Part shown: one piece after another, positions 14,111-16,407 of the stretch
How positions within the stretch are numbered: the stretch's first letter is position 1
Layout: every line of letters starts with the position of its first letter
Notes under the pieces: generated by a model
Databases searched by the model: none
What the model was told of the DNA's origin: nothing
The model's input: only the letters and a program-made list of their open reading frames with translations
Translations under genes and position numbers: made by a program
NCBI GenBank assembly: GCA_016286075.1
Contig: JAEERZ010000019.1
Span: 1 to 16,407, forward strand
From: Selenomonadaceae bacterium
GTDB lineage: Bacteria; Bacillota; Negativicutes; Selenomonadales; Selenomonadaceae
Length of the DNA: 16,407 nt
Direction: 5' to 3'

Positions 14111-14401
14111 TCAAATGGAAGACACCTCTTCGAGATATTTCTCGAATTTCGGGCGGATGATCAAGTATCGGCTCCCGTTGCAGAGGGAAAAGTTGTCCGT
14201 ATTGTCCTCGGCAAGTCTTCGAAGCCGCTTCACGCCAAGGTTGAAATAAGCGGAGGCTTCCCGAATAGTGAGCAGATATTTCTCCGGAATCGGAACGACC
14301 GCAGGCGGCTCCGCCTTCGTCGACTTCATCTGAATAATCTCGGCAGGCTTGTCGACTGCAGGGACAAGCGATAATTTGTTTTTTGTTACGGCATTGAGCA
14401 T
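14111..14401 (-). CDS. xis: Tn916-type excisionase (Xis)
   Basis: 96 residues. The C-terminal ~60 residues, PEKYLLTIREASAYFNLGVK, RLRRLAEDN, then SRYLIIRPKFEKYLEEVSSI, are a close match to Tn916 Xis (YTLTIEEASKYFRIG, LRRLAEEN, KRKQFEKI). The first ~37 residues are an extra Lys/Pro/Ala-rich segment. The ribosome site is poor: AAGGGG lies about 15 nt before the ATG at 14401, and the internal ATG at 14326 has none, so the start is uncertain. It is the first gene of the xis-HTH-int set and should assist Int in excision by bending the arms. The direct repeats CAACGAAAT (14461-14482) lie upstream. Compare the plus-strand paralogue at 11676. Confidence 0.85.
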   Translation of the reverse strand: MLNAVTKNKLSLVPAVDKPAEIIQMKSTKAEPPAVVPIPEKYLLTIREASAYFNLGVKRLRRLAEDNTDNFSLCNGSRYLIIRPKFEKYLEEVSSI

Positions 14402-14460
14402 AGCGATTCAATTTCCCCTTTCCGAGAAAAATGCCTCTCATTATTTCACTGGACAAAAAG

Positions 14461-14482
14461 CAACGAAATGGTCCAACGAAAT
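14461..14482. repeat. Direct repeat CAACGAAAT x2
   Basis: CAACGAAAT at 14461-14469 and 14474-14482, start to start 13 bp, 60-80 bp before the xis start codon. Candidate binding site for Xis or a regulator. Confidence 0.5.
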
Positions 14483-14512
14483 TGAAGAAGGTTTTTCTTA
14501 TATCGCCTCTTG

Positions 14513-14628
14513 GGCCATGTTCATTCCCCTCCTACTTCCTTAAAGAGAAAAGGAGAGCAATTTGACGAAGGCTTGCAAAAAATAATTTGGCCATCTGTAT
14601 TCCTCCTACTCCTTAATAGAGATGGAGA
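14513..14628. repeat. Imperfect ~42 bp direct repeat, 76 bp period
   Basis: Copies at 14513-14556 and 14589-14628 share in order GGCCAT, ATTCC, TCCTACT, CCTTAA, AGAG and GGAGA. They lie on the side of the xis-int module away from the integrase stop, where arm-type sites would be expected. Confidence 0.65.
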
Positions 14629-14692
14629 AGGAAAAAATACGAACCCCGCGCGAAAAAGTTACAGACCCTCTACCCCTCAACTTCCTACGCCC

Positions 14693-14707
14693 AAATAACC
14701 GTTATTT
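14693..14707. repeat. 15 bp palindrome
   Basis: AAATAAC-C-GTTATTT, perfect 7 bp arms, about 105 bp before the Gly-rich peptide ATG. Possible operator or element-end feature; function unknown. Confidence 0.45.
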
Positions 14708-14811
14708 TTACAGAGCGAAATTTTTTTCATTCCGACACACTTTTGACACATTGTCCCGCTATACTTCAATCATCGAAAACAACAAAACATAATTTCAGGA
14801 GGTTGAAGAAA

Positions 14812-15054
14812 ATGAAAAAGACGATGATGGCAATGGCGATGGCAGCGATGACGATGATGGCTACGGGGACGGCACTGGCAGCAACACCGGGAGAAGGGAA
14901 CTTCCAAGACGGCACGTCCCGCATTGAGGCAAACTACGCTTATTGCGGCGGCGGGTACAACGGCGGCGGTCGCGGAGGCCGCGGCGGCTACGGCTGCGGT
15001 GGAGGCTATGGCGGCGGTTACTGCTGGGGCAACGAAAACAACAACGAAGGCTGA
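14812..15054 (+). CDS. Small exported Gly/Tyr/Cys-rich peptide
   Basis: 80 residues. The signal peptide is unusually Met-rich: eight Met in the first 24 residues (KKTMMAMAMAAMTMMATGTA), ending LAA before TPGEG. The mature ~56 residues start with a polar segment (TPGEGNFQDGTSRIEANYAY) and then a Gly-rich core with three Cys (45, 62, 71) and repeated GGGY units (CGGGYNGGGRGGRGGYGCGG, GYGGGYCW), ending NENNNEG. Start is ATG 14812, 9 nt after AGGAGG (14797-14802). It is followed by a hairpin at 15098-15138. No modification enzyme or transporter is adjacent, so calling it a precursor of a modified peptide would be speculative; a secreted or envelope structural or metal-binding peptide is equally possible. 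Confidence 0.75.
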   Translation: MKKTMMAMAMAAMTMMATGTALAATPGEGNFQDGTSRIEANYAYCGGGYNGGGRGGRGGYGCGGGYGGGYCWGNENNNEG

Positions 15055-15097
15055 GATGCAAAAAGACGGGCATGCCAGCAATTGTTTATCCCAATAT

Positions 15098-15138
15098 AAA
15101 ACGGGACGTTGAAGGGATAATCCCTCAATGCCCCGTTT
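15098..15138 (+). terminator. Hairpin after the Gly-rich peptide gene
   Basis: AAACGGG (15098-15104...) pairs with CCCGTTT (15132-15138), with an inner GTTGA/TCAAT and GGGA/TCCC stem around a TAA loop. The U-tract is weak (GTTTAACTTT), so termination may be partial. Confidence 0.65.
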
Positions 15139-15176
15139 AACTTTGATTCCCGATTACCTCATCGAAAATCCTTCCA

Positions 15177-15205
15177 TTGACAAAGCAAATCCGTTGCAAT
15201 AATAT
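15177..15205 (+). promoter_or_regulatory. Promoter of the Rrf2-family gene
   Basis: TTGACA (15177-15182), exactly 17 nt, TAATAT (15200-15205). Its -10 lies inside the operator at 15193-15215. Confidence 0.85.
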
Positions 15206-15215
15206 AAGTTACAAC
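15193..15215. promoter_or_regulatory. Rrf2 operator, autoregulatory site
   Basis: GTTGCAA-N9-TTACAAC, one mismatch from a perfect dyad, over the -10 of the Rrf2 gene. The same half-sites with the same 9 nt spacing occur twice at the cupin promoter (15749-15771, 15792-15814). Confidence 0.75.
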
Positions 15216-15260
15216 AATATTTATCCAAAATCAGCGAGGAGTATCAAGGAGGATTTTCCC

Positions 15261-15686
15261 ATGCAGTTTTCTTTTCGCATGCCAGTGGCGGTTCATATCC
15301 TACTCTGCATCGCTTGTTTTCAGAAAGAAATAAAGGTCACGTCGACTTTTCTTTCAGGCAGCGTCAACGTCCACCCTGTCATCATCCGAAAGACGCTGGG
15401 GCAACTCAAGGCCGCTGGACTGGTGGACGTGGCAGCGGGCGTTGGCGGCGCAAAATTAAAAAAAGCCCCGGCAGACATCACGCTGCAGGACATTTTCCAA
15501 GCGGTAGAGGAAGAAGAAGACCTGTTCCACTTACAAGAGAATCCCAACCCTGCCTGCCCGGTCGGGCGGAATATCCATGCTCTTTTGAACGGCAGACTGC
15601 AAACGATACGCGGGCACATGATGGACGACCTGCGGCAAATTACTCTGCAGACACTTTTAGACGATCTGTCAAAACGAACTGCATAA
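15261..15686 (+). CDS. Rrf2-family transcriptional repressor
   Basis: 141 residues, a winged-helix dimeric repressor. Recognised from MQFSFRMPVAVHILLCIACF, then KVTSTFLSGSVNVHPVIIRK (recognition helix), LGQLKAAGLVDVAAGVGGAK (wing) and DITLQDIFQAVE, all in the usual Rrf2 order. It has Cys at 15, 19 and 99 only, without the closely spaced cysteine triad of IscR/NsrR, so an iron-sulfur cluster of that type is unlikely; it resembles the YwnA/CymR side of the family. Start is ATG 15261, 8 nt after AGGAGG. It has its own promoter overlapped by an operator, a perfect terminator, and a cupin gene 157 bp further on with two matching operators. The signal is unknown. Confidence 0.92.
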   Translation: MQFSFRMPVAVHILLCIACFQKEIKVTSTFLSGSVNVHPVIIRKTLGQLKAAGLVDVAAGVGGAKLKKAPADITLQDIFQAVEEEEDLFHLQENPNPACPVGRNIHALLNGRLQTIRGHMMDDLRQITLQTLLDDLSKRTA

Positions 15687-15693
15687 GTCTTTC

Positions 15694-15736
15694 CTGCCCT
15701 GCATTTTCGGCTTTTCGTAATGCAGGGCAGTTTTTT
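15694..15736 (+). terminator. Intrinsic terminator after the Rrf2-family gene
   Basis: CTGCCCTGCATT (15694-15705) with AATGCAGGGCAG (15719-15730), perfect 12 bp stem, then six Ts. Confidence 0.97.
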
Positions 15737-15748
15737 GGGAAAAAATTT

Positions 15749-15771
15749 GTTGTAACTATTGACATTACATC
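15749..15771. promoter_or_regulatory. Rrf2 operator 1 of the cupin promoter
   Basis: GTTGTAA-N9-TTACATC, covering the -35 TTGACA (15759-15764). Confidence 0.75.
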
Positions 15772-15787
15772 CAGCGTGTGATATTCT
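15759..15787 (+). promoter_or_regulatory. Promoter of the cupin gene
   Basis: TTGACA (15759-15764), 17 nt, TATTCT (15782-15787). Flanked and overlapped by two Rrf2-type dyads. Confidence 0.85.
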
Positions 15788-15791
15788 TCTT

Positions 15792-15814
15792 GTTGTAATC
15801 GAGATTACTACAAC
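15792..15814. promoter_or_regulatory. Rrf2 operator 2 of the cupin promoter
   Basis: GTTGTAA-N9-CTACAAC with an inner GTAATC-GA-GATTAC dyad, placed over the expected transcription start. Centre-to-centre distance from operator 1 is 43 bp, about four helical turns, so two dimers could sit on the same face. Confidence 0.75.
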
Positions 15815-15842
15815 ACATTTAACAATCCTGGAGGAATGAAAC

Positions 15843-16199
15843 ATGGCAAATTTCAACAAAATCAGCGTGGCAAACGATGCGAGAACGGAGCTGCATGACA
15901 AGCTGCATCTGACGGGAGCGGAGGTAAGCGTCAATAATCTTCCCGCCGGGGCAAATGTCCCCTTCGTGCATTATCACAAGAAGAATGAGGAAATCTACTT
16001 CATTTTGGCAGGAAAAGGCAAAGCTGTGATTGACGGTGAAGAAGTGAAGTTGACTTCCGGTGACTGGCTGCGCATTTCCCCGGCAGCTCGTCGTCAGTTC
16101 TTTGCCGCCGCAAATGAAGGCATCAGCTATATCTGCATTCAGGTGCGAGAAAATTCTTTGGAAGAATATACTGCAGACGATGCAAGCGTAGAAGGCTGA
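15843..16199 (+). CDS. Small cupin-domain protein
   Basis: 118 residues, a single RmlC-like cupin barrel. Motif 1 is NLPAGANVPFVHYHKKNEEI followed by YFILAGKG, giving metal ligands H43, H45 and E49/E50. Motif 2, GDWLRISPAARRQFFAA, lacks the usual His (…P-x-x-x-H-x-F…), where Gln85 stands, so the fourth metal ligand is missing or replaced. Start is ATG 15843, 8 nt after GGAGG. It is driven by a strong promoter with two dyads matching that on the upstream Rrf2 gene's promoter, so it is the likely main target of that repressor. Enzymatic role unknown; possibilities include binding or sensing of a small organic or electrophilic compound. Confidence 0.88.
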   Translation: MANFNKISVANDARTELHDKLHLTGAEVSVNNLPAGANVPFVHYHKKNEEIYFILAGKGKAVIDGEEVKLTSGDWLRISPAARRQFFAAANEGISYICIQVRENSLEEYTADDASVEG

Positions 16200-16233
16200 T
16201 CTGCAAAAAAGCTGGTAAATTTTCCTTTTCCGT

Positions 16234-16242
16234 GTTACAATA
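16234..16242 (+). promoter_or_regulatory. Possible extended -10 promoter for the last gene
   Basis: TGTTACAAT (TGn + TACAAT), 106 nt before the ATG at 16348 and about 11 nt before the hairpin at 16254-16303. No clear -35. Confidence 0.4.
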
Positions 16243-16253
16243 CAAATGCAATG

Positions 16254-16303
16254 AGCAGTTTCGCGACGTAAGACCGGTTGCGACAACTGCTCGTTTTGTT
16301 TTT
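16254..16303 (+). terminator. Terminator-like hairpin after the cupin gene
   Basis: GAGCAGTT (16254-16261) with AACTGCTC (16285-16292), plus CGC/GCG inside, 15 nt loop, then GTTTTGTTTTT. It can end the cupin transcript, or act as leader hairpin of the next gene if the -10 at 16234-16242 is used. Confidence 0.8.
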
Positions 16304-16347
16304 ATGGAATGTTATGAAGGAGTCATTTGCTGAGGAGATAGATCGCA

Positions 16348-16407
16348 ATGCCGAAAACGAAGAAAGAAGAACTGTTTTTTACGCTGATGATGTGTACCGC
16401 TATGCTT
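16348..16407 (+). CDS. Start of a DUF2798-like membrane protein (partial)
   Basis: Only the first 20 codons are in the window: MPKTKKEELFFTLMMCTAML. Basic N-terminus running into a hydrophobic segment, resembling the start of DUF2798 proteins (small two-helix membrane proteins of unknown function). GAGGAG lies about 10 nt upstream. The gene is cut by the window end. Confidence 0.55.
   Translation, partial: MPKTKKEELFFTLMMCTAML

Larger units (their letters stand above)
12259..14628 (-). mobile_element. Remnant or minimal Tn916-type integration module
   Basis: int, a small HTH gene and xis in the order and orientation of the recombination end of Tn916-family elements, flanked by direct repeats at 12259-12339 and 14513-14628. 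The limits given are those repeats and are approximate; true ends were not identified. No relaxase, coupling protein, type IV secretion or cargo gene is present, so the element is either stripped down or only one end of a decayed element. Confidence 0.55.
14402..14811. other. AT-rich non-coding stretch with repeats
   Basis: 410 bp between xis (-) and the Gly-rich peptide gene (+). It contains the CAACGAAAT pair (14461-14482), the 76 bp-period repeat (14513-14628), the palindrome at 14693-14707 and GACACAC/GACACAT repeats (14734-14751) before the peptide gene. A TTGACA (14743-14748) and TATACT (14760-14765) are present but only 11 nt apart, so not a standard promoter. No gene seen. Confidence 0.5.

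Noticed and set aside
1..16407. tRNA or rRNA genes and CRISPR arrays
   Set aside because: No cloverleaf, rRNA motif or regularly spaced identical repeat with unique spacers was seen; the repeats found are few and imperfect.

Overview
The window reads as a chromosomal piece of a Negativicutes bacterium (diderm Firmicutes), probably Selenomonadaceae. The best clue is an outer-membrane porin that carries a signal peptide and an N-terminal S-layer-homology (SLH) domain, the Mep45/OmpM type by which these organisms tether their outer membrane to peptidoglycan. Strong AGGAGG-type ribosome sites and TTGACA/TATAAT-like promoters fit a Firmicute. The genus is an inference.

Left part (1-11000) is ordinary, rather GC-rich chromosome: an AraC-type regulator (-), divergent from a large PEP/pyruvate-binding (ATP-grasp) protein with no recognisable phosphohistidine domain (+); the SLH porin and an exported SagB-type nitroreductase (-); an exported von Willebrand A protein and a His/Pro-rich lipoprotein (+); a Kup potassium transporter, a sirtuin and an overlapping YaiI/YqxD gene (-). 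Most units end in clear intrinsic terminators, several of them shared by convergent genes.

Middle part (about 11100-14700) is visibly AT-richer and mosaic. It holds a Tn916-type recombination module on the minus strand (excisionase, small helix-turn-helix protein, tyrosine integrase), a second Tn916-type excisionase on the plus strand 0.6 kb beyond the integrase stop, and a 1.2 kb stretch of gene starts that break off after a few codons. Two of these starts, one resembling a low-molecular-weight phosphatase and one an AAA/DUF4143 ATPase, run in the same reading frame into the same 87-98 bp sequence, and each is then closed by its own terminator. No conjugation, resistance or other cargo genes are visible, so this is a stripped element or a recombination scar. 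Imperfect direct repeats lie on both sides of the integrase module and may be integrase or excisionase binding sites.

Right part (14700-16407) holds a small exported Gly/Tyr/Cys-rich peptide, an Rrf2-family repressor with a terminator, and a cupin gene. Three copies of the dyad GTTGYAA-N9-YTACAWC lie on the repressor's own promoter (one) and the cupin promoter (two), so the sequence itself suggests a self-regulated Rrf2-cupin switch. The window ends 20 codons into a gene that resembles the DUF2798 family.

The items most worth a second look are the reused 90 bp tail behind two truncated gene starts, the strong promoters followed at once by terminator-like hairpins (at 770-848 and, more weakly, 16234-16303), and the Rrf2 operator triplet.
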